DNA from: CAKAHY01 sp963522175
GTDB lineage: Bacteria; Bacillota; Clostridia; Lachnospirales; Lachnospiraceae
Reading direction: 5' to 3'
Assembly: GCA_963522175.1 (NCBI GenBank)
Contig: CAUQXC010000001.1
Location: 310,001-374,000 of the forward strand
DNA length: 64,000 nucleotides
Positions 1 to 8,614 of this stretch are shown here, piece by piece. Positions within the stretch are counted from its first letter, which is position 1. Each line of letters opens with the position of its first letter. The position numbers and the translations under genes were made by a program. The notes under the pieces are model-generated. The model ran no database searches, had not been told where the DNA came from, and worked only from the letters and a program-made list of their open reading frames with translations.

Positions 1-866
1 ATTGCTTCATGCACCTCAAAAGTCATGGTACCTAAATTTCCTATTCCGAGACCGGCTATTTTGATATCCGCCTTCCGAGAAAACTTTACAAAAGCTTCGT
101 CTTCGTTTGAAGCAAGCTCCTCCAACGCCTTCAATGCACTTTCAAGAGATATCCCTTCTTCTTTTCTCGGTCTTGTTATAATGAGAGCCTTTGCACCGGC
201 TTTTTTACAAGCCTCTATTTTTTCAGAAAAACCGCCTATATCTCCCGACTGCTTAGTCACAAGATATTTACACCCGTACTTTTTAAGCATTGCAACATTG
301 GAATCCGTATCAAAAGGTCCCTGCATTGCTATAATATTGGAATTGGGCACTCCTATTTCCTCACAAGCCGCAATCCCCGCAGCATTGGGCAAAACTCTCG
401 GAAACAGCCTCTTTGTTTCAAGCTCTTTATACTTATGAAGCTCCTTCGAGCCCGTAGCTATAAGTATATTTCCGCTTTCACCCTTTAAGTAGGAAACTGC
501 ATCCTCTATACAAAAAAATTCTCTTGTATACTGTCTCAAATCTTCTTCCACATCCCTATCTTCACGCAAAACTCTTACGCATTCTATTCCCGCTTTCTCG
601 CAGGCTTTCATTATATTTTCGGAAACTATCACCGCATAGGGATGAGTGGCATCATAAACCCTTCCGACATTATTCATTGTAAAGAAGGCTTCCATTTCGT
701 TTTCGTCCTTTCTTCCTTCTTCAACTCTTATATTTTTATACTCTTCCAGCATATCGCTTCCGTACTCGGTCGCAACACAAACTATTGCATCTATCGCACT
801 GTCGTCACAATATTTCGCTAAAATTCTTCCCTCACTTGTTCCCCCGAAAATTACCGTTTTTTTCAT
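1..866 (-). CDS. cbiJ: CbiJ-CbiE fusion (precorrin-6A reductase / cobalt-precorrin-7 C5-methyltransferase), partial
   Basis: The frame is open from the ATG at 866 to the left edge, 288 codons without a stop. The start has a Rossmann-like GGTSEGR motif, and the DATHPYA motif follows near residue 80. A TKQSGDIGG stretch comes later. These mark the CobK/CbiJ reductase, which reduces the corrin ring in the anaerobic B12 pathway. After about 265 residues a new start-like segment appears, IKIAGLGIGNLGTMTFEVHEA without its own Met start. It fits the N-terminus of CbiE-type SAM methyltransferases (GIGPG-like loop), so the gene is probably a CbiJ-CbiE fusion, perhaps with CbiT further on. The 3' end lies outside the window. 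Its ATG overlaps the cbiH stop by 4 nt (ATGA), which implies translational coupling in the cobalamin operon. The CbiJ call is strong; the CbiE call rests on about 20 residues. Confidence 0.88.
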   Translation of the reverse strand, partial: MKKTVIFGGTSEGRILAKYCDDSAIDAIVCVATEYGSDMLEEYKNIRVEEGRKDENEMEAFFTMNNVGRVYDATHPYAVIVSENIMKACEKAGIECVRVLREDRDVEEDLRQYTREFFCIEDAVSYLKGESGNILIATGSKELHKYKELETKRLFPRVLPNAAGIAACEEIGVPNSNIIAMQGPFDTDSNVAMLKKYGCKYLVTKQSGDIGGFSEKIEACKKAGAKALIITRPRKEEGISLESALKALEELASNEDEAFVKFSRKADIKIAGLGIGNLGTMTFEVHEA

Positions 867-1594
867 TGCACTTTATATCCTCTCGGTGTAACAAGCTTAT
901 CGCCTATAATCTTTGTTTCGGAATTTCCAACAAATACCGTTGTAAACATATCCGTTTTTGCGGTTCTTAATTCCGAAAGATTCAACACCTTTACCTCTTC
1001 TCCCTCTCTTCCTATGTTGCGCACAATACCGCAGGGTGTACTCCCCTCCTTATGCTCAAGCATTATGTCACAAGCTTTTTCAAGGTAATCATGCCTTTTC
1101 TTACTTGAAGGGTTGTATATGCATATAACAAAATCCGCCTTGGAGGAAAGTCTCAATCTTCTTTCTATTTTTTCCCACGGTGTAAGCAGGTCGCTTAAGC
1201 TTATAACCGCAAAGTCATGTATCAAAGGCGCTCCCAAAAGTGCCGCTCCCGACAATACCGCACTTACGCCGGCAATAACTTCTACTTCCACTTCGGGAAA
1301 ATCTTTTCCGAGCTCCAATATAAGCCCCGACATTCCGTACACCCCCGCATCTCCCGAGCAGATCATTGCAACGGTTTTTCCTTCATTTGCCTTTTCAAAG
1401 CTAAGCTTACAACGCTCAATCTCTTGTGTCATAGGTGTGGTAAGAAATTCTTTATCTCCGAAAAATTCTTTCACGAGGTCTACATAAACGGTATATCCCA
1501 CTATTATTTCGCATTCATCCAAGGCTTTCTTAGCCTCAAATGTCATCTTTTCAAAAGCTCCCGGTCCGAGACCTATAACATATATTTTTTTCAT
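863..1594 (-). CDS. cbiH: Cobalt-precorrin-3B C17-methyltransferase CbiH
   Basis: This 243-residue SAM-dependent methyltransferase belongs to the tetrapyrrole methylase family. It would carry out C17 methylation and ring contraction in cobalamin synthesis, in the cytoplasm. The N-terminus has the family loop YVIGLGPG. The SAM-binding GDAGVYGMSG motif lies near residue 80, and YNPSSKKRHDYLEKA near residue 160 is typical of the CbiH/CobJ branch. The length is normal for a stand-alone CbiH. The gene starts one base after the cbiL stop and its own stop overlaps the cbiJ start, so it is an internal gene of the operon. Assignment among tetrapyrrole methylases could in principle slip to CbiF or CbiL, but the YNPSSKKR region favours CbiH. 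Confidence 0.93.
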   Translation of the reverse strand: MKKIYVIGLGPGAFEKMTFEAKKALDECEIIVGYTVYVDLVKEFFGDKEFLTTPMTQEIERCKLSFEKANEGKTVAMICSGDAGVYGMSGLILELGKDFPEVEVEVIAGVSAVLSGAALLGAPLIHDFAVISLSDLLTPWEKIERRLRLSSKADFVICIYNPSSKKRHDYLEKACDIMLEHKEGSTPCGIVRNIGREGEEVKVLNLSELRTAKTDMFTTVFVGNSETKIIGDKLVTPRGYKVQ

Positions 1595-2272
1595 TTACTT
1601 TCTATCCTTTACTATAAACGTTGAAAAATATCCCGCATCCTCGGGAATTTCTTCTGCGCTTCTATATATTTTTTCATCTTCCATACCGCAGTTTTCAACC
1701 ATCATGAGCTCTTTTCCTTCAAGCTTTTTTCTTAAATCTGCCACGGTCTTTCCCGACTTCATCAAGACCTTGGTTCCTTCAAGCTCCAGAGCCTCTTTTA
1801 CACCGTAGGAAGCCGGTATTATATGTATACTCTCGTTGGCCGAAGCCAAGTCTATTGAAAGCCTTGCCGCCGCAGCACAAAAAGAGCTTACTCCGGGTAT
1901 GATTTCCGCCTCATATCCCCTATCTTTTATTATTTTATGCAAGTATATGTAAGTCGAATAAATACTCGCATCTCCAAGCACAAGAAAGCCGACGTTTTTT
2001 CCTTCCTTCAGCTTCCGCTCTATTAAATCCGCCCCTTCCTTATGCGCTTTTTCAAGCTTTTCCTTGTCTTTCGTCATCGGCATATATATAGCCAAATTCT
2101 CTTTTTCCTCTATTTCCGGGCTAACCCTTATAGCGATATTATAGGAAACCGCTTCCTTTATATTTTTTCCCGCCGCCGCTATAACATCAACCTCTCTCAT
2201 TATTCTTAATGCCTTTAGAGTTATCAGTTCGCTTTCTCCCGGCCCTACACTTATTCCGTACAGCTTTGCCAT
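1595..2272 (-). CDS. cbiL: Cobalt-factor II C20-methyltransferase CbiL
   Basis: This 225-residue tetrapyrrole methylase is predicted to methylate cobalt-factor II at C20 with SAM. The N-terminus LYGISVGPGESELITLKA contains the GVGPGxxELIT-type loop that distinguishes CbiL/CobI. A VLGDASIYSTY segment supplies the second SAM-contact loop, and PGVSSFCAAAARL follows, as usual for the family. The ATG at 2272 follows a purine-rich GGGAAAATAAA stretch. The cbiD stop is only one base upstream and cbiH begins right after the cbiL stop. The tight packing argues for one transcript from cobO through cbiJ. I see nothing unusual in length or motifs. Confidence 0.93.
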   Translation of the reverse strand: MAKLYGISVGPGESELITLKALRIMREVDVIAAAGKNIKEAVSYNIAIRVSPEIEEKENLAIYMPMTKDKEKLEKAHKEGADLIERKLKEGKNVGFLVLGDASIYSTYIYLHKIIKDRGYEAEIIPGVSSFCAAAARLSIDLASANESIHIIPASYGVKEALELEGTKVLMKSGKTVADLRKKLEGKELMMVENCGMEDEKIYRSAEEIPEDAGYFSTFIVKDRK

Positions 2273-2273
2273 T

Positions 2274-3590
2274 TTATTTTCCCTTTTTCATTTTTTGTGT
2301 TATAAACTCCACATCCCCTGCCCTTGCAAGCTCTCCTTCGGACAGAGTGAAGGTCAGTATACCTATTTTCATTTTGTCTTCATCATCATAGTAATTATCT
2401 TTAGCTCCATGCTTTTCTCTTATTTTCTTTCCGAGTATGAGAGCTTTGCTCACTCTCTGCTTTGCATACCTGTACATCGAAATCGCAAGACTGTCCATGA
2501 CCTCCTTAAGCACTCCCGCTTCTTTCAAAAACAATACACATTCATCCGTAGTATTGGCATAAAGAAGCTTTTTTGCAAGACACAAAACATCATTTGCATC
2601 CATATTTTTCGGTTCTGATTTAATGAGGTGAGCCGCTATAAGTTCGCACCTTGAATCCGCATCATTACTGTGTGTGTTCATAATACCGCCTGCAAGCTTT
2701 ACCAGTTTCCCTATATGTCCCACAATAAGTAAGCCCTTACAGTCGTTATCCACAGCTATGTCTATGGCTTCGCCTATGAAATTGCTGAATTCCACACTCA
2801 AAGCTTCATCAATACCGAGTCTGTCGGCTATATAAGCCATACCGTAATTACCCGGAGCCGCAACTATATAATCGCTGTTCACCCTTTTACTTCTCATATC
2901 CACCTTTATGGTATCTATGAGAGCCTGTTTGCTCATAGGAGTGACTATTCCGCTTGTTCCGAGTATGGATATGCCTCCTAAAACCCCGAGCCTTTCGTTA
3001 AAAGTTTTTTTTGCGAGCTCCTCTCCCCCCTGTACAGATATTTCAACTAATATATCCTTGTCAAGTTTTTCCTCTTTTAAAACCTCCAAAAGGTGCTCTC
3101 TTATCATTCTCCTCGGAACGGAATTGACAGCCGCTTCTCCTACCGCCCTGTCAAGTCCCGGCTTTGTAACCTTTCCTACTCCTTTTCCTCCGCATATAAA
3201 GATAATATTTTCATCATCTTTATTAAGGTCTCTGTCGAGCAGAGCCTCCGAAAGCCTTTCTTTAAGCGCTTCATCCTCACAGGAAATTATTAAGTTTTTA
3301 TCTAAAAGCCTCAAGCTTACATAGACCAAGGCTCCGTCGGTTACGTCGGGATCATCTCCCGAATATTTCCTTACCGCAAGACTTATATTCTTTGCACCGC
3401 GGCTTACGTCAAGAACTTCCAGATCCAGACTTATGCCCGCCGGCGTATTCACCCTTACAAGCTCAAGCTTTTTTCCCAGCATAAGCATTAATGCGGCTTT
3501 TGCCGCGGCGCAGGCACAGGTTCCCGTTGTATAGCCCGCCTTCATACCCATGGAAAGCTCTTTATTATATTCTTCCAAACTTTTACTCAT
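2274..3590 (-). CDS. cbiD: Cobalt-precorrin-5B C1-methyltransferase CbiD
   Basis: The protein has 438 residues. CbiD methylates C1 of cobalt-precorrin-5B in the oxygen-independent B12 route. The signature GYTTGTCACAAAKAA is near residue 18, and GGISILGTSGIVTPMS and NYGMAYIADRLG are further family landmarks in the middle. A HIGKLVKLAGG motif and THSNDADSR follow. CbiD proteins are usually about 360-380 residues, so this one is long. The extra length is spread over an N-terminal extension and a charged insertion (KDNYYDDED region) before the last beta strand. The gene starts 16 bp after the cobO stop and ends one base before cbiL. The core function is secure; the reason for the long C-terminal part is not known. 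Confidence 0.93.
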   Translation of the reverse strand: MSKSLEEYNKELSMGMKAGYTTGTCACAAAKAALMLMLGKKLELVRVNTPAGISLDLEVLDVSRGAKNISLAVRKYSGDDPDVTDGALVYVSLRLLDKNLIISCEDEALKERLSEALLDRDLNKDDENIIFICGGKGVGKVTKPGLDRAVGEAAVNSVPRRMIREHLLEVLKEEKLDKDILVEISVQGGEELAKKTFNERLGVLGGISILGTSGIVTPMSKQALIDTIKVDMRSKRVNSDYIVAAPGNYGMAYIADRLGIDEALSVEFSNFIGEAIDIAVDNDCKGLLIVGHIGKLVKLAGGIMNTHSNDADSRCELIAAHLIKSEPKNMDANDVLCLAKKLLYANTTDECVLFLKEAGVLKEVMDSLAISMYRYAKQRVSKALILGKKIREKHGAKDNYYDDEDKMKIGILTFTLSEGELARAGDVEFITQKMKKGK

Positions 3591-3606
3591 AACTTCACCG
3601 AAACTC

Positions 3607-4131
3607 TTAATATTCTATACCGAGCCTTGCCTTTATTCCTTTATCGTACGGATGCTTCACCGCCTTTATGTCGCTTAAGTAATCACAAAACTGTGCTATC
3701 TCTTCGGGAACATCCCTACCTGTAAGTACCAGCTCCAGATCATCGGGTTTGTTTTTTATAAAATCAAGGGCAAACTTTTTATCTATCATATCAAAGTTAT
3801 ATGCCGCCATAAACTCGTCAATAACGAGCATCTTATATTCTCCTTCCTTCACCCTCTCGGAAATCTTTTTCATATAATTATTATAATACTCTTTTGCCTT
3901 TTCAAGCTTTTGTTCGGACATATATTTTATAAATCCGAAAAATTCGGTCGCCAATAATATATCTATATTCTCCGTTTTCTCCAGAAGCTTTATCTCACTC
4001 GAACTTCCGTCCTTAAGAAACTGTGTATACAAGACTTTAAGTCCCGCCCCCGCCGCTCTGAGCGCAAGTCCCACACCTGCGGTCGTTTTTCCTTTTCCTT
4101 CACCTGTATATGCATGTGTTAACGCTTTCAT
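3607..4131 (-). CDS. cobO: Cob(I)alamin adenosyltransferase, CobO/BtuR type
   Basis: This 174-residue protein transfers the adenosyl group of ATP to cob(I)alamin or corrinoid intermediates. The N-terminal P-loop is GEGKGKTTA (residues 8-16). Further matches are VLYTQFLKDG, the Walker-B-like MLVIDEFMAAYN and LVLTGRDVPEE, all typical of the CobO/BtuR family rather than PduO or EutT. I chose the ATG at 4131 because GAGG lies 6 nt upstream; a TTG 12 bp further upstream would overlap that site. It is the first gene of the minus-strand cobalamin cluster and is divergent from the MATE gene. The 114-bp gap between them is too short for a full cobalamin riboswitch, and I see none. A TATAAT-like box (4189-4194) could be its -10, but no good -35 accompanies it. 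Confidence 0.93.
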   Translation of the reverse strand: MKALTHAYTGEGKGKTTAGVGLALRAAGAGLKVLYTQFLKDGSSSEIKLLEKTENIDILLATEFFGFIKYMSEQKLEKAKEYYNNYMKKISERVKEGEYKMLVIDEFMAAYNFDMIDKKFALDFIKNKPDDLELVLTGRDVPEEIAQFCDYLSDIKAVKHPYDKGIKARLGIEY

Positions 4132-4245
4132 AGTATACCTCAATCTGACTTTTCAAAAAAAAACTGGATAAAAAAAATTACAAGTGTTATTATAAGATAA
4201 ATAAGTAATTTTTAGTAGATGTAAAACATAATTTAAGAGGTTTTT

Positions 4246-5607
4246 ATGAGTGATAAAAAAACAAGCGTAGATGCAACGCAAGGTTCCATAAGCAAACAAA
4301 TTTTATTTTTCTTTTTCCCAATTTTATTCGGTTCCGTTTTTCAGCAGCTTTATAACACTGCCGATGCCGTAATTGTAGGAAACTATGTGGGTAAAGAAGC
4401 ACTCGCCGCCGTAGGAGGAAGCACCGGAACCGTCATAAATCTTTTCGTCGGTTTTTTTGTCGGAATAGCCTCGGGTTGTGCCGTAATCATAAGCCAGTAT
4501 TTCGGAGCAAAGCATTTAAAGGATATAAAAGACTGTGTTCATACATCCATAGCATTTTCAATAATTTCCGGTGTGGTAATCAGTATCTTCGGATTTTTCG
4601 GAACAAATATTTTTTTAACTTGTATGAGTGTTCCCGCCGATATTTTCCCTTCGGCAAGCACATATTTAAGTATAATTTTCTTAGGGATGTGTTTTAACCT
4701 TGTCTACAATATGGGAGCGGCTATTTTAAGAGCGGTCGGAGACTCGAAAAGTCCTCTGATTTTTCTGATTATAAGCTGCTTTACAAATATAATACTTGAT
4801 TTAGTCTTCGTTGTCCTTTTTAAATGGGGAGTTATGGGGGCTGCCGTCGCTACGATAACAAGTCAGGCATTAAGCTGCGCTCTCGTTTTGTTTAAACTTG
4901 CTTCAAGCGATGACATATACAAGCTTTATCCGAAGGAGATTAAAATTCATCCTTATCATCTTGCAAAGATGTTCGGTCTCGGTCTTGCCGCAGGCTTACA
5001 ATCCGTAATGTATACAAGCGCCAATATAATGATACAGTCTTCCGTGAATACTCTGGGGACAAACTCCATTGCCGCTTATGCTGCGTTTTCCAAAATAGAT
5101 CCTCTGTATTGGATGAGCATGCAGGCTCTGGGAATCGCCATAACTACGGTAGCCGGTCAAAATTACGGAGCAAGCAACAAAAAAAGAGTCGGGCAGACCT
5201 TTCTTATTTCGCTTGTTATGGCTGTAGTAATAAATGCGATAGCTTCGGTAAGCTTTATAAGCTTCGGAAGAAATTTCTTCCTGCTTTTTACAAAGGACGA
5301 GGATGTTATAAGCATAGGTTTACATATTTTAAATATAATGGCATTCGGCTATCCTTTATTTATAATTCTGGAGGTATACAGCGATATACTCCGTTCAATC
5401 GGAGAGGTCTGGATTCCTATGATTTTAACAGCGGTAGGCGTGTGCCTTACCCGTGTTATCTGGGTCGGCGTAATGTTCCCTTCGCACAGGGTAATCGACT
5501 ATATAATATATGCATACCCTCTTTCATGGGGAATAGCGAGTACATTTTTCCTTGTATATATGCACGGTTTCAGCCGGTTTTGGAAATGGCTGAGGAAAAA
5601 GGCATAA
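4246..5607 (+). CDS. MATE family multidrug/cation antiporter
   Basis: This 453-residue integral membrane protein has about 12 hydrophobic segments arranged as two homologous halves. The N-terminus (ILFFFFPILFGSVFQQLYNTAD, written here only as a landmark of TM1) is followed by AVIVGNYVGKEALAAVGGS, the typical MATE opening. MATE proteins export drugs or metabolites in exchange for Na+ or H+. The protein most resembles the DinF/MepA-like branch common in clostridia; its substrate cannot be read from sequence. AAGAGG lies 5 nt before the ATG. It is the first gene of a short plus-strand run with two further genes and is divergent from cobO. Export of corrinoid precursors is possible from position alone but unsupported. 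Confidence 0.93.
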   Translation: MSDKKTSVDATQGSISKQILFFFFPILFGSVFQQLYNTADAVIVGNYVGKEALAAVGGSTGTVINLFVGFFVGIASGCAVIISQYFGAKHLKDIKDCVHTSIAFSIISGVVISIFGFFGTNIFLTCMSVPADIFPSASTYLSIIFLGMCFNLVYNMGAAILRAVGDSKSPLIFLIISCFTNIILDLVFVVLFKWGVMGAAVATITSQALSCALVLFKLASSDDIYKLYPKEIKIHPYHLAKMFGLGLAAGLQSVMYTSANIMIQSSVNTLGTNSIAAYAAFSKIDPLYWMSMQALGIAITTVAGQNYGASNKKRVGQTFLISLVMAVVINAIASVSFISFGRNFFLLFTKDEDVISIGLHILNIMAFGYPLFIILEVYSDILRSIGEVWIPMILTAVGVCLTRVIWVGVMFPSHRVIDYIIYAYPLSWGIASTFFLVYMHGFSRFWKWLRKKA

Positions 5608-5669
5608 AGTCAAGGTTTAATTTAAAAAGTTTTTACAGCTGAAATTTTAAAAAAGGGGGAAGGTTTTTT

Positions 5670-6164
5670 ATGAATAATTTTACAATATTCAAATGGTTTT
5701 TCAGACTTTTAAAAACTAAAGAAGGCAGAATGGTACTGTTTATTCCGTTTATAATTCTTGTAGCACTTTCGGGATATACAATTTATCAAACGGAATTAAA
5801 TTCCAAGCCGGAAAGGGTAGAAATGCAGGACGGTAGCGGCGATATACTGCTTACCAAGAGAAGCGAGCTTATGGCATTTAAGCTGCCAAACGAAGTCGGT
5901 GAGATAAAAGATATTATCGGAGATGATATGAAGGTAACAAGCTACAATGTGTATTTTGACAGAGACAATAATATCAAATCCGCATTTGTTACTATAAAAG
6001 CCGATGAATCGGGTGCACAGGACATCATATCTTCATATAAAGACAAGTATAACTTGGAGGAAGGACTGTTCGGCTATGGCGGCAATGTAGAAGGATACGA
6101 TATGGAGCTTCACTATGACAAATACAATCAAAGATTGGATATCGATTTGAAGAAAAATTCGTAG
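5670..6164 (+). CDS. Single-pass membrane-anchored protein of unknown function
   Basis: This 164-residue protein is not one I recognise. Residues 1-19 are basic and probably cytoplasmic. Residues 20-38 form one transmembrane helix (VLFIPFIILVALSGYTIYQ). The remaining 125 residues should lie outside. They are soluble-looking and mixed alpha/beta, with several Asp/Gly-rich turns (MQDGSGD, YFDRDNNIKS). There is no lipobox and no cysteine. A strong GGGGGAAGG ribosome binding site lies upstream of the ATG. It ends 1 bp before the ketopantoate-reductase-like gene, so the two are probably co-transcribed. No function is proposed. Confidence 0.75.
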   Translation: MNNFTIFKWFFRLLKTKEGRMVLFIPFIILVALSGYTIYQTELNSKPERVEMQDGSGDILLTKRSELMAFKLPNEVGEIKDIIGDDMKVTSYNVYFDRDNNIKSAFVTIKADESGAQDIISSYKDKYNLEEGLFGYGGNVEGYDMELHYDKYNQRLDIDLKKNS

Positions 6165-6165
6165 T

Positions 6166-7056
6166 ATGAGATTATTAATATACGGTGCGGGGGTCATAGG
6201 TTCACTTTATGCCGTTTTATTTTCAAAAGCGGGTTATGACACCTATATTTATGCAAGAGGAAAAAGATTGGATGTTCTAAAAGCAAAGGGACTTCTTTAT
6301 TTTGAAAATAGAAAAGTGAAAAAGGCAAATGTCTCCGTTATTTCCGAGCTTTCGGACGAAGATATTTACAATTTTATTTTTCTGACCGTAAAAGAAAATC
6401 AGCTCTACACAGCACTTAAGGAACTGAAAACAAACAGGAGTAAGTGCATTGTCACTATGGTAAATTCTACCGCAAATTATAATGAATGGGAAAAAGCTTG
6501 CAAAAAAGGCAAGCTTCTTCCCGCATTTCCGGGAGCGGGCGGAAGTATTGAAAATGATATACTGGATGCGGCTCTTACACCGCATTTTATACAAGCTACC
6601 ACTTTCGCCGAAATTTCGGGCAAAAGTTCAAAAAGAACAAAAGCTCTGTCCGAGATTTTCAAGACTTCCCACATCCCTTACAGACAGGCGAAAAATATGC
6701 ATATTTGGCAGCTTTGCCATCTCGCACTTGTCGTACCTATAGCGGATGCCTATTATGAAGCTCAAGATCCCAAAAAAGCCGGTAGACAAAAAAAGCTCAT
6801 GCTTAAAACTGCAAGACGTCTGAAAAGAAATTTTCGCCTTCTGCAAAAGCACTTTAAGAAGCTTGAGCCTGAAAAAATGAATATTTTTCGTTTTCTCCCT
6901 CCTGCCTTATCGGCAAAAGCTCTCGGTCTTCTTTTTAATAGCGATTTCGGTAACAAGTTCATGTACAGACATTCAATGAAAGCCGAAGACGAAATGAAAC
7001 AACTGCATAAAAAATTTTATGCCTATATGAAAACAATAAAAGCTTTTACACTCTGA
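6166..7056 (+). CDS. Ketopantoate reductase-like NAD(P)-binding protein
   Basis: This 296-residue protein begins with a Rossmann fold, LLIYGAGVIGSLYAVLFSKAGYD, whose GAGVIG loop binds the dinucleotide. The later FLTVKENQL and PAFPGAGGS regions match the ApbA/PanE family. The true PanE enzyme reduces ketopantoate to pantoate for coenzyme A. Many clostridial members are divergent and their substrates are unknown. The second half is very basic (KKAGRQKKLMLKTARRLKRN) and does not clearly show the classical PanE C-terminal lysine/glutamate region, so the reaction is uncertain. It follows the previous gene by 1 bp. The stop codon lies inside the left arm of a terminator stem. Confidence 0.8.
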   Translation: MRLLIYGAGVIGSLYAVLFSKAGYDTYIYARGKRLDVLKAKGLLYFENRKVKKANVSVISELSDEDIYNFIFLTVKENQLYTALKELKTNRSKCIVTMVNSTANYNEWEKACKKGKLLPAFPGAGGSIENDILDAALTPHFIQATTFAEISGKSSKRTKALSEIFKTSHIPYRQAKNMHIWQLCHLALVVPIADAYYEAQDPKKAGRQKKLMLKTARRLKRNFRLLQKHFKKLEPEKMNIFRFLPPALSAKALGLLFNSDFGNKFMYRHSMKAEDEMKQLHKKFYAYMKTIKAFTL

Positions 7057-7103
7057 AACCTTATACCGTCTATAAAAAACGTTATGGGTTCAGAGTGTTT
7101 TTT
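7048..7103 (+). terminator. Intrinsic terminator after the MATE/PanE-like operon
   Basis: The arm ACACTCTGAAACC (7048-7060) pairs with GGGTTCAGAGTGT (7086-7098), with one bulged base, and a run of six T follows at 7098-7103. The stem includes the stop codon of the upstream gene. The convergent ABC genes begin on the other strand just downstream. Confidence 0.75.
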
Positions 7104-7112
7104 ATAAACGCT

Positions 7113-7877
7113 CTACTTCATTTCTTTCTTTCCGAAGCATACCAATGCCGATGTGAACATTAGAGCAAAAATCAACACGGCACAAGGCAAAAACGGAAAC
7201 ATCTGAAAGCTTGCGTTCTCTCCTCCTTTTGTAAAATCATATAAGGAGCAGGAAACCAGACGACCGCTGTAGCAATAAGGATACATGAACCAAAACGATG
7301 TATTTGCAATCAGTATACCGGGTATAACAAGCAATAAATTAAGCCCTATAGAAAATACCGCCTTACTGAATAATACGGTAATCGCCCACATTACAGCCAC
7401 ACAGGGAAGCATTGTAAGAAAGAGCTTCGTAATCCATTTAAGCAAATATACAAGAGATAATGTTTCGTTAATTCCCGCACTTTTTGTAGCAAATAATCCC
7501 GCAATCACAAATACCGCAAGAAACACAAGTAAGTCCATAATAAGATAAAACAGTAATACGCAAAATTTTGCCGCCGAAAGCGCATATCTGTTAATCGGCA
7601 AAGCCAACATTTTCAATATACCCTTATTTCCCGTTTCACGGCTTTCTACCATCACGCAAACTACAATCATACTGAAAGGGAGCAGATAATAAGCATATAC
7701 CAAAGCGCTTTGAATAAACATTGCCGCCCATGCATTGGTATATTCCGGTGTGAAATACCTGTAAAGATTTGATATACCGGAAATCACAACCAGTACAGGG
7801 GCTACGAAAATCAGAGGAATAATCTTACCTCTTTTAACCTTTAAAAACTCAATTTTGAGTAATTCCAAAAAACTCAT
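7113..7877 (-). CDS. ABC-2 type permease, lantibiotic-immunity (LanG/MutG) type
   Basis: This 254-residue membrane protein has about six transmembrane segments. It opens with SFLELLKIEFLKVKRGKIIP, a typical ABC-2 permease amphipathic start near the ATP-binding partner. The MVESRETGNKGILKMLALP stretch after TM2 is a hallmark of the MutE/EpiE/LanG immunity permeases. It probably forms a heterodimeric permease with the next upstream gene product and works with the ATPase to expel peptide antibiotics from the membrane. GGAGG lies upstream of the ATG. It is the last gene of a three-gene transcript (ATPase, permease, permease). Which peptides it handles cannot be told from sequence. Confidence 0.88.
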   Translation of the reverse strand: MSFLELLKIEFLKVKRGKIIPLIFVAPVLVVISGISNLYRYFTPEYTNAWAAMFIQSALVYAYYLLPFSMIVVCVMVESRETGNKGILKMLALPINRYALSAAKFCVLLFYLIMDLLVFLAVFVIAGLFATKSAGINETLSLVYLLKWITKLFLTMLPCVAVMWAITVLFSKAVFSIGLNLLLVIPGILIANTSFWFMYPYCYSGRLVSCSLYDFTKGGENASFQMFPFLPCAVLIFALMFTSALVCFGKKEMK

Positions 7878-7888
7878 AAGCTTTCCTC

Positions 7889-8614
7889 CTATTCATAAGA
7901 CAGATTTTTTGCCGCCCATAAACCTGCCGAAAGTAAAATTAAGGTTTCGGATACCGCTATTATTGCAACGGTCATATCCGGCTTTGCACTCATTGCAATA
8001 GCAGGCTGAAACATAGTAACAAAAGGATGAATGCACAGCCATTTTGCATTTGACGAGGCAAAAACTATTCCGCTCAGGAAGCCTCCCACTCCCACTCCGA
8101 GAGATATCCATATATTTTCAAATCTTGATGCCGCCAAAAGCATAAAGGAAAGCACCGGCAATGATGTTAAAAAAGAATATCCCGCAAAATATAAGAGTGT
8201 ACCGAGTTCAAAGCTTCCTGTCGGCAAATCACTTATTCCTATTTTATAAAAAACCGCATACTGTAAAACTATTGTGAATAAGAATGTAAACACCAAAATT
8301 AAAAACTTGCAAAAATACATAGTCGGAACACTTACAGGCAGCATATACATCTTTTTTACGGCACTACCCTTAAATTCCATGCTGTAAATAATACAGGCTG
8401 CAAGGATAATGCCGAACATATTAAGTATAGCCAACATTCCATAGATCTGTGTAAGAAGTATATCCATAGGCGCTAAAGGCAAACTGAGTAAAGTGTTTTT
8501 TCTTACAGCAAAATTTAAAAAAGCATATACCGCACCCAAAATTCCCACAACAAGCATTAAGGGGATAATTCCCGTTCTTTTTTCTTTTTGCAGCTCAACA
8601 GACAACTCTCTCAT
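7889..8614 (-). CDS. ABC-2 type permease, lantibiotic-immunity (LanE) type
   Basis: This 241-residue membrane protein has six predicted helices and belongs to the same superfamily as the neighbouring permease. The cytoplasmic start RELSVELQKEKRTGIIPL and the segment SMEFKGSAVKKMYMLPVS after TM2 resemble lantibiotic-immunity permeases. The start overlaps the ATPase stop by 4 nt (ATGA), so translation of the two is coupled. The gene ends 11 bp before the second permease. The arrangement ATPase-permease-permease facing a two-component system is that of LanFEG modules. It also resembles the cationic-peptide exporter CprABC of Clostridioides difficile, a comparison from memory. Confidence 0.88.
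   Translation of the reverse strand: MRELSVELQKEKRTGIIPLMLVVGILGAVYAFLNFAVRKNTLLSLPLAPMDILLTQIYGMLAILNMFGIILAACIIYSMEFKGSAVKKMYMLPVSVPTMYFCKFLILVFTFLFTIVLQYAVFYKIGISDLPTGSFELGTLLYFAGYSFLTSLPVLSFMLLAASRFENIWISLGVGVGGFLSGIVFASSNAKWLCIHPFVTMFQPAIAMSAKPDMTVAIIAVSETLILLSAGLWAAKNLSYE

Noticed and set aside
2274..2400. C-terminal tail of CbiD (IGILTFTLSEGELA) as a fused remnant of CbiG
   Set aside because: CbiD proteins normally end in a beta strand of similar pattern, so the tail is better read as the CbiD C-terminus after an insertion.
4132..4245. Cobalamin riboswitch upstream of cobO
   Set aside because: The gap is 114 bp and no B12-box-like sequence was seen; too short for the full aptamer.
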